64,000 nt of DNA from Musa acuminata AAA Group (taxonomy: Eukaryota > Streptophyta > Magnoliopsida > Zingiberales > Musaceae). The notes beneath the pieces are model-generated. The model saw nothing but the letters and a program-made list of their open reading frames with translations, had not been told where the DNA came from and ran no database searches. The stretch lies in contig NC_088338.1 in assembly GCF_036884655.1 (NCBI RefSeq), positions 4,473,501 through 4,537,500 of the forward strand, read 5' to 3'. This document shows, piece after piece, positions 54,691-64,000 of the stretch (positions within the stretch are counted from its first letter, which is position 1; every line of letters begins with the position of its first letter). Both the position numbers and the translations under genes were made by a program.

Positions 54691-56385
54691 ATGGCTCTGT
54701 GCTCGCTCCTCGCTAATGTTTCCGAATCCAGGTTACTTCTTCCTCTAAGGATAAGTTGCATTCAAGAATGCTTCATTTCTTCGTCGTCATCCGTAGTGGC
54801 GCCAGCACACTCGTGGGGAGGAACCATTGAGATCACCGATGCCGGTGGCGGGCCTCGGGAGCAGAGGAGGGGCTTGAAGAGAGTCTACGACAGGAGTTCG
54901 CTCCACCACCGCCGAGCCAAGCGGACGAGGACCGGCGGCGTTGCAGGATTAGTCGACGCCGAGAGCGAAGGGCCTCCGTTGGTGGAAGTTTCAACATGCT
55001 CGAGCTCTTCTCTTTTACGATCTGTTAATGGTCCTCGGAACGAGTGGACCACATGAGGTGCCGATTCGAATGACACTTCTCCGTCCGATTCGAGTTCATC
55101 GTCGGGTGCATGCAATTCCTTTGGCAATGTGACGTCCAATGAGCCTCGTGCTCGTTCTGCTCCCGGTGTTGCTGAGGTAGGAGGTGAAGAAGGAGAGGGT
55201 GGCGAGACGGAGCTGCAGGGCCATGAACTCGTGAGCTTGCTCACGTCCTGCGCCGACTCCATCAGCTCCGGAAACTACGAAGCCATCAACTATTTCTTAG
55301 GTAGACTGGGAGACATGGCCACTCCGATGGGCACCCCTGTTCATCGCTTGGTCGCCTACTTCACCGAGTCCTTGGCGCTCCGGGTCGCAAGGCTCTATCC
55401 TCACATCTTCACCATCAATGCTCCTCCGAGGCGCCTCATCGACGCCAGTGAGGAAGACGACGCCACAGCGCTGCGGCTCCTCGATCTCATCAGCCCCATC
55501 CCCAAATTCCTCCACTTCACGCTGAATGAGATGCTGCTGAAGGCATTCGAAGGTAGGGACAGAGTGCACGTCATAGACTTGGACATCAAGCAAGGTCTCC
55601 AGTGGCCGAGCTTACTCCAGAGCTTAGCTTCCAGGCCTCGTCCTCCCAGCCACGTGCGGATCACCGGCGTCGGCGAGTCCAGACCCGACCTCCACGCCAC
55701 CGGAGTCAGGCTCGCCAGGATCGCAGAGTCGTTGCACCTCCCATTCGAGTTCCACCCGGTGGTGGACAGGTTCGAGGATCTCAGGCTCTGGATGCTTCAT
55801 GTGAAGAGGGAGGAGTGCGTGGCCGTGAGCTGCAGCCTAATGATGCACAGGGCGCTGCACGATGAGAGCGGAAAGGCTTTCATGGATTTGCTGGGTCTGA
55901 TAAGGAGCACGAACCCAGCGACTGTGGTAATGGCGGAACAGGAAGCAGAGCACAACGAACCAGACTGGGGGAGGAGGTTAGCGAGATCACTCAACCACTA
56001 CGCAGCCATCTTCGATTCTTTGGATGATGCTCTCCCTCAGGACAGCCATGCCAGGATCAAGGTGGAGGAGTTGTTCGCCAAGGAGATCAGAAACATAGTT
56101 GCTTGTGAAGGAGACGAGAGGATCGAAAGGCACGAGAGTTTCCAGGGGTGGAGGAGGAGGATGACGCAGGAAGGTGGGTTTACATGCTTAGGCATCGGAG
56201 AAAGGGAGATGCTTCAGAGTCGTATGATACTGAGGATGTATTCCTGCGACAAGTACAGCATAGATGTGGAAGGGGAAGGCCATGGACTCACTCTCAAGTG
56301 GTTGGATCAGCCTCTGTACACAGTCTCTGCATGGGTTCCTGTGGATGTTGCCGGCAGCTCCTCTGCACATCTCAGCCAAATCTGA
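54691..56385 (+). pseudogene. GRAS transcription factor, SCL28 type, interrupted by one in-frame TGA
   Basis: From ATG 54691 (MALCSLLANVSES) the frame runs with SCL28-like N-terminal motifs (RRGLKRVYDRSSL, VEVSTCSSSSLL, NEWTT) to TGA at 55054-55056. It then continues in the same frame with GADSNDTSPSDSSSSSGACN and a full GRAS domain to 56385: LHRI (HELVSLLTSCADSISSGNYE), VHIID (VHVIDLDIKQGLQWPSL), LHRII/PFYRE region (FHPVVDRFEDL, VMAEQEAEHNEPDW) and SAW (LYTVSAWVP). The complete frame would be 564 residues. The next in-frame ATG after the stop is 55315, inside the GRAS domain, so reinitiation there would drop part of LHRI. SCL28 acts in G2/M cell-cycle control in plants. Because only one lesion is seen, a recent nonsense allele, readthrough or a sequencing error are all possible; I label it pseudogene with reserve. 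Confidence 0.75.
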
Positions 56386-56568
56386 TGGTCTCTGCATCAT
56401 TTCTCTTACAGATTCTTTTATACTCTTACACAGACATCAAAGGTTTGATCTTTCTATGTATAAAAGACTGCAAGATTAATTCTTTGATTGCTTTTGCCAC
56501 TGAGGCACGGCATCAATGTTTAGTTCATATTATTGTAACTGCTTGAACGAGAATTCAGAGACCATGGG

Positions 56569-56634
<66 letters not shown>

Positions 56635-56785
56635 GTAAATAAACCAAATGAAATAAATCATTTGATATATGGATTCAAATAGCTATTTGTAGTAGTTAGA
56701 AATAACTTTATCCATGATCCAAATTGATTTCTAACTTTAACCAAACCAATCATAAGTCTAAAAATATATCATAATGGTCTATGAG
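56386..56785. repeat. GRAS 3' region with an (ATA)n microsatellite
   Basis: An uninterrupted AAT/ATA trinucleotide run lies at about 56,571-56,631, within otherwise AT-rich sequence just before the retroelement LTR. No gene is seen. Confidence 0.9.
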
Positions 56786-57659
56786 TGTTAGGGCATATTA
56801 TGGTTGTTCGACTTAAGAGCCGAGTCGCTTGATTCTTCTATGAATTGACCTCGTGATTTTACTCTCGGTAAACGCTCATTCGAAGATCGAGTCAATAGCT
56901 AGTTGGACAAGTCAGACTAAAAAACCAATCTCGTTGGAATGTACTTGAGGCTCTTTTTTATAGTGGTCACCTGGAGTCGTTATGCTCATTTATTATATAA
57001 TTAGTGCAACAATAAAGGGCACGGGAGTAAGTTAAAACCATTCTCACCCAGCGCCAAACTCAAGATTGGAAAACCATTTCTGTGTCGCTCATTAGGATTG
57101 ACAAATGACATAGTCAATCGATCATTTCAAGTCCCAATGGTAGGAGGTTGTTGGCTCACCAACCATCTAGAACTAATGTGTCCTTTACGTTTTAGATGTC
57201 TCACGGAGTCGACGTGTCGACCACATCAATTCCGTTATGTCACACACCACACCCTAGTGGAATCAGGTCGGGAAGTAGAGTCGGGGTGATCAAGTACAAC
57301 ATTGGAGGTGGAGGGTGCACTAGGCCAACATTGTTGGTCGTGGCGAAGACCGATGGAGAATACATCAATTGGCACGATTGAGCATGGTGGAGATTGTTGG
57401 AGAATACATTGGCCAACGTGGTTGGGGCATGGCGAAGACTGATGGAGAATGGCAAAGAGCACATCAAACAACATGACCAAACATGGCGGAGATCGATGGA
57501 GTACGCACTAGCCAACATAATCGAGCATGGTGGAGAATGATGGATAATGACAGAGAATGTATCGATCGACATAGCGAGAGATCGATTAATAACGATGCTT
57601 GATCTGCTCTAACAAGGAGGAGGGTTGATTATCTCAAACAATCATAATATGCTCTAATA
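56786..57659 (+). mobile_element. 5' LTR of a decayed Ty3-type retrotransposon
   Basis: Starts TGTTAGGGCATATTATGG at 56786 and ends CATAATATGCTCTAATA at 57659. The two ends are imperfect inverted copies of each other over about 27 bp, as expected of LTR termini extended beyond TG/CA. Directly after it comes a TGG-starting primer-binding-like site (57663, TGGTGCTAGAAG). Inside lies a short minisatellite: CATGGNGNAGA-type units beginning at 57383, 57428, 57482 and 57526. Ends resemble those of the solo LTRs at 15.2 and 35.9 kb. Confidence 0.65.
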
Positions 57660-57684
57660 AATTGGTGCTAGAAGAGGGCCAATC

Positions 57685-59095
57685 ATGTCTCAAGGAAACT
57701 TTATTATCCCTGATCGACTAAATCCTGAATGGAATCCTCAAAACAGATCTAATTCGATAGCTCTAATTGTTCCAATGTCGAACCTCGCCAATCTCGATGA
57801 TCCCAATCCAACCTGAGGTGTCTGATCGGCTTGAACCCACCACCTCAAATACTCGAGCTAAATCTTTTCGGTTGATTCTTTCAAGACTCAGACTTTCCTT
57901 CGACCCCATCTACAGTAAAATCCAACTCAACCCACTATAATTATACCAATCAAAGTTTTTAATACCCTACTAATCCAACAAGTACCGAAATAGTCCAGTT
58001 TGTAGTCCCCTTACCTTTCCGAACTTTCCCAAGTTATACAGCAACCACCGCCTACCTCCACCATAAAGTACAATCCCCTCCTTAGTCCAAGTGCTAATGT
58101 CAAGTTTTCCTACTAATCCATTGCTTATTCAACCAAACTCCCAATTGAAGTTTGAGATCAACTTAATAAAATAAATTGATAATTAAAAGATATTTGAAGG
58201 GAGACAAAATAAGAAAAACAGTGGAAGTGGAATCATACATGTAATAACCTTTCATCAAAAACATCGAGGAACCGATCCTCTAAGGCTTTCGACTCCTATC
58301 ACTTGATGTGTACGAAGGAAAATATAATATTTTGAAACAACTTTCATGTCTCAAATAATGTTATTCGGACATACTACCTTACTAATTTATGGAACTTTCT
58401 CAATAATCTTAAGTGAAGTTGCACACGAGTGATTTGCCAAGCTCTTCTCAAAGTCAATTTCCTCCTTTAGGGTGCTGGATAAGGAGTTCAAACTTAATTT
58501 TATCACTTATCAGCTCCCTAAGAAGCCAACTACCTTGCTCCTGGCCATTAGGCAAGAGGAGGAGAAATGCTTGAAGAGTTATGCAAGATGATTCAATGAT
58601 GAGGTTCACTTAGTTGTTGATCCAATACCATCTGGTCTTATCATCTCATATATTAGTATGCTTCAGCCCTCATGGTTCTTCTACAAAGTTATAACTCCGC
58701 TTTTAACCATATTTTTAAATCTCTGACAAGAAGCAAACTATCATATAGTAATTGAATCTATAATTGCTGAAAAGTAAAAGGTTGAACTGAGAAGGATGAA
58801 AAAAAGAAGAAAGACCTCGACAAGAAATCCCTATAAAAAGGTTACAAAATGATAGAACAAAGAGTGACCGCATAGCCCCTTGATGGGATTTCACCTCACT
58901 TTACACCTCCCACATGGATGTATTTATTCAAATCTAAGAAAAAGGACTCTGCAAACATGACGCCCTATGAAAACACCCGAGCTAAAAGGAATATGACTAA
59001 ATATTATCGTTTCCATCAAGACCACCGACACAATACTGAAGATTGTTCCTCCTTAAAGAGTTAATCCAAAGGGGTATAACAAGCTAAAAGGAGGG
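57685..59095 (+). mobile_element. Degenerate gag region of the Ty3-type retrotransposon
   Basis: The gag-like start (ATG 57685, MSQGNFIIPDRLNPEWNP) lies 22 bp after the primer-binding-like site and runs to a stop after DDPNPT. Farther on, pieces in changing frames recall the retrotransposon capsid: RQEEEKCLKSYARFND-like text at about 58,550-58,600 and, near 58,990-59,050, YYRFHQDHRHNTEDC followed by SSLK, a modified zinc-knuckle region typical of the Tat/Ogre branch. Stops and frameshifts interrupt it throughout. No protease, reverse transcriptase or integrase follows, so pol is deleted. This is a dead copy. Confidence 0.65.
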
Positions 59096-59429
59096 TCAAT
59101 GTTGGGGGATGTCATCTGGGTTGGTGAGAACTTTCAAAAGTTAAAAGCCTTTTAAAAAATAAGGGTAGAGGGGAAAGTGGAGTCTCGCCTCCAGTGCGTC
59201 TGTGCTTGTGTAGAGCATGTGACGTGACACATATAACTGATCACCCAATCGAGCAGGCATTAGCTTGAACTCAACTAGAATGTGGTAGACCCTCTAAATA
59301 ATCTTCAAGTCGGAGGTCAACACCATAGAGTCCAAATCAAAAAACTCCGCTATTGGGGATGGAACCACACTGCATGATGTGTTTGCCTTGGAGGGGGCAA
59401 CTAACGTCGACAAAACCGATTCGGCTTTA

Positions 59430-60735
59430 TCCAAAGATAAACTTTTTGTCATTCACACCAAGGATGATAGATAGAATTAGTGAGATATCTAGGTTCAAGT
59501 TATTGAAAGAGGAGAAGGATGACATCTCGAATATTGAATCTGTTGGAGGAGAAAGTCCAAGTTGATTATTAAGAGTGTATGAGTTGAAGGTAGAAGTGAA
59601 GAGCAATAATGGTCGAAGGCCGCTATTTATAGGGCTCGAGAGTGATGGTTCTACTTCCCATTCGCTTGTTTGCCTCTCGAAGCACAACAAAGGTGGTGGG
59701 GCATGTGAGTCCATCGAAGCACTCTAGGACACATGGCATGATCCACCCGATATAGTGGTCATTTGGATCATCGTGAAGATTGTGCCAAATCCACTACAAT
59801 CTTCGTCGGGGGCACACGACATGTGATAAACTTGCTATATCAAATTTGTCAATACGCGAGTACGATACATGCCCATTTGTCAGATCATGTCGGATCTACT
59901 CGAATTTTCCCACCTATTGAAGGAAGAGATGTGCATGCCACACTTGCTTTCTCGATCATGTTGGTGGATGTGTTCTTCGTCAGTCTCCACCACTCCCAAT
60001 TGTGTCAACTGATGCATTCTCCATCGTTCTTCATCAGTCTTTGCCACACCCAGCCATGTCAGTCAATGCGTTCTTCATCGTTGTTCGTCGATCTCCACTA
60101 CTTCTCGTTATGTTAGCCAGTGTGTTCTCTATCATTCTCCATCGTCTCCACCACACCTAGTTGTGTTGGTCATTGTGTTCTCCATTGTTTTTCGTCGAGC
60201 TCCACCATGCTTGACTATGTTAGTCGGTGCATTCTTTGTCGTTCTTCATCAGTCTCTACCATGCATGACCATGTTAGCTAATGCATTCTTTGTTGTTCTC
60301 TGCTAGTCTTTGCTATGACCGGTAATGTTGGACTAACATATCCTCCACCTCCGATGTTGCACGTGATCACCCCAATTGTACTTCCCGACATGATTCTCTC
60401 TCAACCCATGAAATGAGGGTGCATATGATTTGGCCGAATTTATGTGGCTAACGTATCAACTCTATGAGCTAACGTGCCAACCTCATTTGGTCAACATATT
60501 AGGGAGACGTAGTCGACCAACTGACCACAATGGTCGACACTTATAGTGTGACGTGGAGGACACATCAGTTCCAGATGGCTTGTGATTTAGCAACTTCTTG
60601 CCACTTAGACCTAAAATGATCGATTGTTGAGGCCATTTGTTCGTCCTCCATGAGTGCCACATGGAGACGGTTATCAAATCTCGAGTTTGGCGTCGAGTGG
60701 TGACGGATTCGGTTGAATCTCAACACCTCCATTAT
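59430..60735 (-). mobile_element. Inverted, partial LTR-like copy facing the Ty3-type element
   Basis: Read on the minus strand, 60,735 to about 59,940 matches the LTR section 57,040-57,560: the order CGCCAAACTC, ATCGATCATTT, CATCTRGAACTRATGTGTCC, GGTGATCA, GGAGGTGGAGG and then a similar minisatellite is kept in both. It continues to a TATA box (CTATAAATAG) at 59,623-59,632, followed by a CT-rich leader. The two copies thus form an inverted repeat around the gag remains. A minus-strand open frame at 60565-60756 lies inside this arm and is not called as a gene. Confidence 0.55.
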
Positions 60736-61185
60736 TACACCAATTGTGTAATGCAACTCTATGTGATTAATTTATGATATCACTTATAATAATAATTTTT
60801 AATTAATTTATATTATTTTTACTATATTAATGAAAATATAAAACTATAAATATTGAAAAATATGAACATAAAAATAATTTAAAATAGATCAATACTATTA
60901 AAAATACTATAAATGAGCCAAATAAAATATTAAAAATAATTTAAAATAGGTGGAAAAGCTGATGAAGATAATTTGAGTATTTTTTGAATTGTGACCACAG
61001 TTAAGGATAATCAAAAGGATAGTGAAATCGTTCCACAATTAAAAGGCGGAATTGCTTTTAGAAAATTATTGACATCACTCCAAACCAAACCACCATTCTT
61101 TCGGCGTCAAACACACTTCCGACGACGGCGTCCTCCATTGCGGCGCCGAGATCTTATTTCCGCTCCTTTTTCCAACCAAAGTCTA
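60736..61185. other. AT-rich spacer downstream of the C2-domain gene
   Basis: Very AT-rich up to about 61,050, then GC-rich near the C2 gene 3' end. No feature is recognised. Confidence 0.5.
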
Positions 61186-61833
61186 TCACCTACGCCAGTA
61201 CGGCACGTGTCTCCCCGACTCCGGGACCAGGAACGCCGCTGCGGTCGCCGCGCGCGGGATGCCGATCGCCGTCCCGGACCACCCCGGCTCCGGTGCGGGC
61301 CGCGGAGCCGGTGGGACCAGCCGCTCGAGGTGGGGGCCCAACAGGCGAACGGCCATGTGGATGACGCCGTGACCGTGGCCGCCGTGGCGGGGGTGGCGGA
61401 GGGCGTAGCTGAGGCGCCGCCGCGCCGACGGCGGCCAAAGCCCGTCGACGACGTCGCACGCGGGAATCTCGCACCACCCGAGCCGCGAGGGCCCACGGAA
61501 GGGGCGCTTCGAGAGGACACTGACGTGCACCGCGGCGCCGCCCTCCTTCCCCCGCCCCCGCTCGCCGCCGCGCAGAAAGGAAGCGTCCATGGGGACGCGG
61601 AGGGTGTCGCGCCAGGTGGGGTGGTGGGCGCCGCCCTCGTCGACGCGGGTCCGGTAGATAGGCGCCAATTGTTCTCGGTTGGCGGCGGAGGAGGAGGAGA
61701 GAATGACGTAAGGGCGGAGGCGGCGGCCGGGGAGAAGAGGGGAGGAGCGATTCCTTAGCGACTCAGCGGAGAGCACGGTGACCTCCAGCGCGATCTGTTC
61801 GTCGTCGCCGTCGCCCTTCTCGGCGTACGCCAT
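61186..61833 (-). CDS. C2-domain protein, intronless
   Basis: From ATG 61833 (MAYAEKGDGDDEQ) the frame encodes 215 aa; the frame is open to ATG 61917, but the extra 28 residues (MIHPPTTSAFS...) look like leader. Residues about 12-130 fit a plant C2 domain: ALEVTVLSAESLRNR opens the first strand, RRLRPYVILSS the next, then YRTRVDEGGAHHPTWRDTLR and VHVSVLSKRPF, with LGWCEIPACDV near the end. The calcium-binding aspartates are sparse, so membrane binding may be calcium-independent or weak. The tail is Arg/Pro-rich without domain. Relatives (SRC2/BAP-like small C2 proteins) work at membranes in stress responses; closer assignment is not possible by eye. GC-rich, no introns. Confidence 0.75.
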   Translation of the reverse strand: MAYAEKGDGDDEQIALEVTVLSAESLRNRSSPLLPGRRLRPYVILSSSSAANREQLAPIYRTRVDEGGAHHPTWRDTLRVPMDASFLRGGERGRGKEGGAAVHVSVLSKRPFRGPSRLGWCEIPACDVVDGLWPPSARRRLSYALRHPRHGGHGHGVIHMAVRLLGPHLERLVPPAPRPAPEPGWSGTAIGIPRAATAAAFLVPESGRHVPYWRR

Positions 61834-62434
61834 GGTAATCGCGATCGCGTTGAGAAGGACAGAGGAGGAGGAGGAGCAGATGTCGGAGAAGGCCGAGGTG
61901 GTGGGCGGATGGATCATTATACACGCGTCGGTGTTTGACTCTTCCGACTCCGTGTGGATGAGGACGTTGCGTGGAGAGAGTGAGCCACGCAGGCCGTGGG
62001 AAACGATTTACTTCCAGATTCGTTCATGCGTGTGATTGATGAAGATCTTTGATATGGGCCCGACCGACATAGGAAAAGTCCTCCGATGTGCCACGTGACC
62101 AAACACAACACTCAATACTCCCTCGACCGTGTCGTCGAATTCCAGCGGTGGAATTATTTCGGAGATCAAAACACAAGGAAGAAAACACCCAAGAAAATAA
62201 AGGAGCAAATATTATCTGAGGGTTCACTGCATCGGACCAGGTAGAGAAAGCTATCATTAGCTGCCATCATTGTTCCACGCTTTTTCCCAAGTGGGCAGAC
62301 AAGTGCAGAAGCGAGTTACGTGTGGAAATCATACAGTGGATAAGAGGGACGATTAAATTAAATGAGACTAAATTAAATTAGCGAGCACGAATCTAAAAGA
62401 GATCCGTTCCAGCATCTCGTATGATCCGGAGCGA
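61834..62434. other. Spacer between the Hsf and C2 genes (both minus)
   Basis: About 600 bp that includes the C2 promoter and leader on its left and the Hsf 3' UTR on its right. No further gene is seen. Confidence 0.5.
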
Positions 62435-63595
62435 TCAGCTCGCATCACGTGCGCGATCCGTCGGGTTGTCCGGCACGTTGCACGACCTTCGTATCGGCCG
62501 AGGGCAGTACACCACCCACGACCGCTGGTGGCGCTCTGGCGAGGTCGCTTCCTTCGGGTCCGGCCCCGGATCAAAAGGGTCCGGCTTCACAGCCGGCGTC
62601 GGATCCTGGTCCATCTCCTCCTCCCGCACCCGTTTCCCGACAATCGAAACCCCGAACAGCTTGGGGCTCGGCCCCGCCGGCGTCCGCGGCTCGCTCGTCC
62701 ACTCCTCCACCTTGATCACCCCGTCCTCAACCGCCGCCGCGGTGTCCGCGTCCTCTTCCTCCTGCTTCTCCACCCGTGTTGCCGGCATCAGCTCCAGAAT
62801 CGGCGGCGGAGCCCCCACCTCGGTCGTCCCGCCGCCGCCGCCGCTGCCGCCATCGGCCGCGTACTTGGAAACCAGGACCGCGATTTGGTTGCACACGTTC
62901 GTTATCTGGGCGAGGTCCCGGAGGAGCCGCGCATTCTCCTTCCTCAGCCTCTCGTTCTCCTCCCTCAGCTCCGTTGGGCCGCTGGATCCGGTGGTGGCCG
63001 GCGTCTGTGGGCCAGGGGAGGAGTTCGAGGAGAGGACCTGCTCCTCCCCCGAGTTCGCCGGCGACACAGCCCTATTAATCGGCACAGCCACCGCGATCGG
63101 CGCGGCTGCGGCTGCCGCCGGGTTGATCTTGCGGCGGTGGATGTCGGCAAGGAGGCGCTTTTCTCCCCTCCGAAAACAATCGTTAGCGAACTCCCATCGA
63201 TCCGGCACGATCTTCCGAAACCCCTATCAAATGTCCCCAAAAAGGAAGAATCAACAAAAAGAATCCAAAATGTGCAAAGCATTTAGCGAACAAAATCGAA
63301 TCTTGCGGCCGAGACCGACGTAGGTGTTGAGCTGGCGAACAAAGCTGGAGAAATTGTTGTGCTTGAAGTACTTGGGGAGGAGGTCGCGGGCGAACTCGGC
63401 GGGTCGCCACACCACGAACGTCGATCCGTCCTCGTTCCACGAGACGACGTCGTCCACCGACGGGTCGTCCACCAGCTGGTACGTCTTCGTCAGGAAGGGC
63501 GTCGGGAGCGGCCGCTGCCCCTCCGGGTGCCCCGCCGCAGCTGAAGTCGTCTCATCGGCCTTCTCCGACGCCGGAGGAAGGGGCGGAGAGCCCAT
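62435..63595 (-). CDS. Heat-stress transcription factor, class B2 type, 2 exons
   Basis: Exons 63320-63595 and 62435-63223 join in phase 0 over a 96-bp intron at the position conserved in all plant Hsf genes (QLNTY|GFRKI) and give 354 aa. The start at [10 protein letters not shown] is favoured over an upstream in-frame ATG at 63664. DNA-binding domain residues 31-125 ([60 protein letters not shown]). HR-A/B coiled coil 178-214 ([20 protein letters not shown]) without the class A insertion, which marks class B. The repressor motif LFGV is at 281-284 ([11 protein letters not shown]). Basic GKRVRE follows as a nuclear signal. Class B2 factors lack an activation domain and repress or attenuate heat-stress genes in the nucleus. 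The upstream region holds heat-shock elements. Confidence 0.93.
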
Positions 63596-63699
63596 CGCCG
63601 CGCGGCCACCACTCGCTCGACGAAATGGCCTCGATTTCTTCGCAAGGATGGAGGAGAGAGACACGAAGGGGTGGTAGTGGTGTCACTTGAGAGGCTGTG

Positions 63700-63915
63700 G
63701 AACATTCTCACATGGATAAACGTCTACTTGGACAGCGGAGGAGGTTGTGCGCATCGGGCAGGCGAAACTGGAAAGCCATCGAAGGGTGTGATGGAGCAGA
63801 TCGGAAGGAAGACGATGCGTCGCATAGAAGCTTCTTATGCGCTCGTCCGTCCGGTGAACGGCAACACATGGCGGGAGAGTGCGGGAAGCTTCCACCCCCG
63901 TTCTCTTGAAGTTTC
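63700..63915 (-). promoter_or_regulatory. Cluster of heat-shock-element palindromes upstream of the Hsf gene
   Basis: Four GAAnnTTC palindromes lie 105-320 bp upstream of the start codon: GAACATTC 63700-63707, GAAGCTTC 63827-63834, GAAGCTTC 63885-63892 and GAAGTTTC 63908-63915. GAAnnTTC is the core dimer site of heat-stress factors, so self- or cross-regulation is likely (inference). Confidence 0.6.
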
Positions 63916-64000
63916 TGGACGCGTGTCAAGAAATGATGGGTGGAGCGCGAGGAACGCAGATAAGGTTTCCGGAAGTGAACGTCCCTACCGTCATCGTCAT

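Noticed and set aside
56786..60735. Possible endogenous pararetrovirus (badnavirus) remnant
   Set aside because: The LTRs, primer-binding-like site and Tat-type gag knuckle fit a retrotransposon; no badnavirus-like coding region is seen.
60565..60756. 63-codon minus-strand frame (ends SKWQEVAKSQAIWN)
   Set aside because: It lies in the inverted LTR arm, is short, and has no recognised domain.
61107..61758. Open frames on both strands over the C2 gene
   Set aside because: They are shadow frames of the GC-rich C2 coding sequence with Arg/Pro/Gly-rich content.
62421..63323. 300-codon plus-strand open frame across the Hsf gene
   Set aside because: It is antisense to a clear two-exon Hsf gene and is caused by GC bias.

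Overview
The window is nuclear DNA from a flowering plant. Spliced protein-coding genes, GC-rich single-exon genes beside AT-rich intergenic DNA, LTR retrotransposon remains and long (AT)n tracts all point to a monocot. The gene repertoire and LTR style suggest a banana-type (Musaceae) genome. That taxonomic call is inference from pattern memory, not from a search.

Layout, left to right. 1-0.7 kb: probable promoter and leader of a minus-strand gene running off the left edge. 1.0-1.6 kb: frameshifted C2H2 (QALGGH-type) zinc-finger relic. 2.1-6.8 kb (-): complete 11-exon LRR receptor kinase of the NIK type. 10.5-12.4 kb (-): FLX-like pseudogene with a frameshift and several nonsense codons. 14.6-16.8 kb: four (AT)n tracts, two of them flanking a solo LTR. 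17.8-18.2 kb (-): calmodulin-like relic. 18.8-20.7 kb (+): 5-exon IQD gene. 22.7-27.1 kb (-): two-exon PPR gene of the At1g60770 type with a 2.9 kb intron. 28.7-31.5 kb (+): RS31/RS40-type splicing-factor pseudogene. 34.0-35.6 kb (+): intronless MATE transporter. 35.9-36.5 kb: second LTR, reversed. 41.1-42.8 kb (-): intronless armadillo-repeat gene with a 5'-UTR intron. 45.1-53.1 kb (+): 9-exon SEUSS-like (SLK2-type) co-regulator. 54.7-56.4 kb (+): SCL28-type GRAS gene interrupted by one in-frame TGA. 56.8-60.7 kb: decayed Ty3-type element (LTR, primer-binding-like site, gag) facing an inverted LTR copy. 61.2-61.8 kb (-): C2-domain protein. 62.4-63.6 kb (-): class B2 heat-stress factor with heat-shock-element palindromes upstream.

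There are no operons; each gene is its own unit. Two closely spaced divergent pairs may share promoters (PPR/SR and ARM/SLK2). The main theme is gene decay. Four relics lie among intact neighbours, and two otherwise intact genes (SLK2-like, SCL28-like) have one disabling-looking change at or near the N-terminus. This fits fractionation of duplicated genes after whole-genome duplication (inference). I found no novel multi-gene system. The best leads are the SLK2-like start-codon loss, the SCL28 in-frame stop, the heat-shock elements before the Hsf gene, and the inverted LTR pair.
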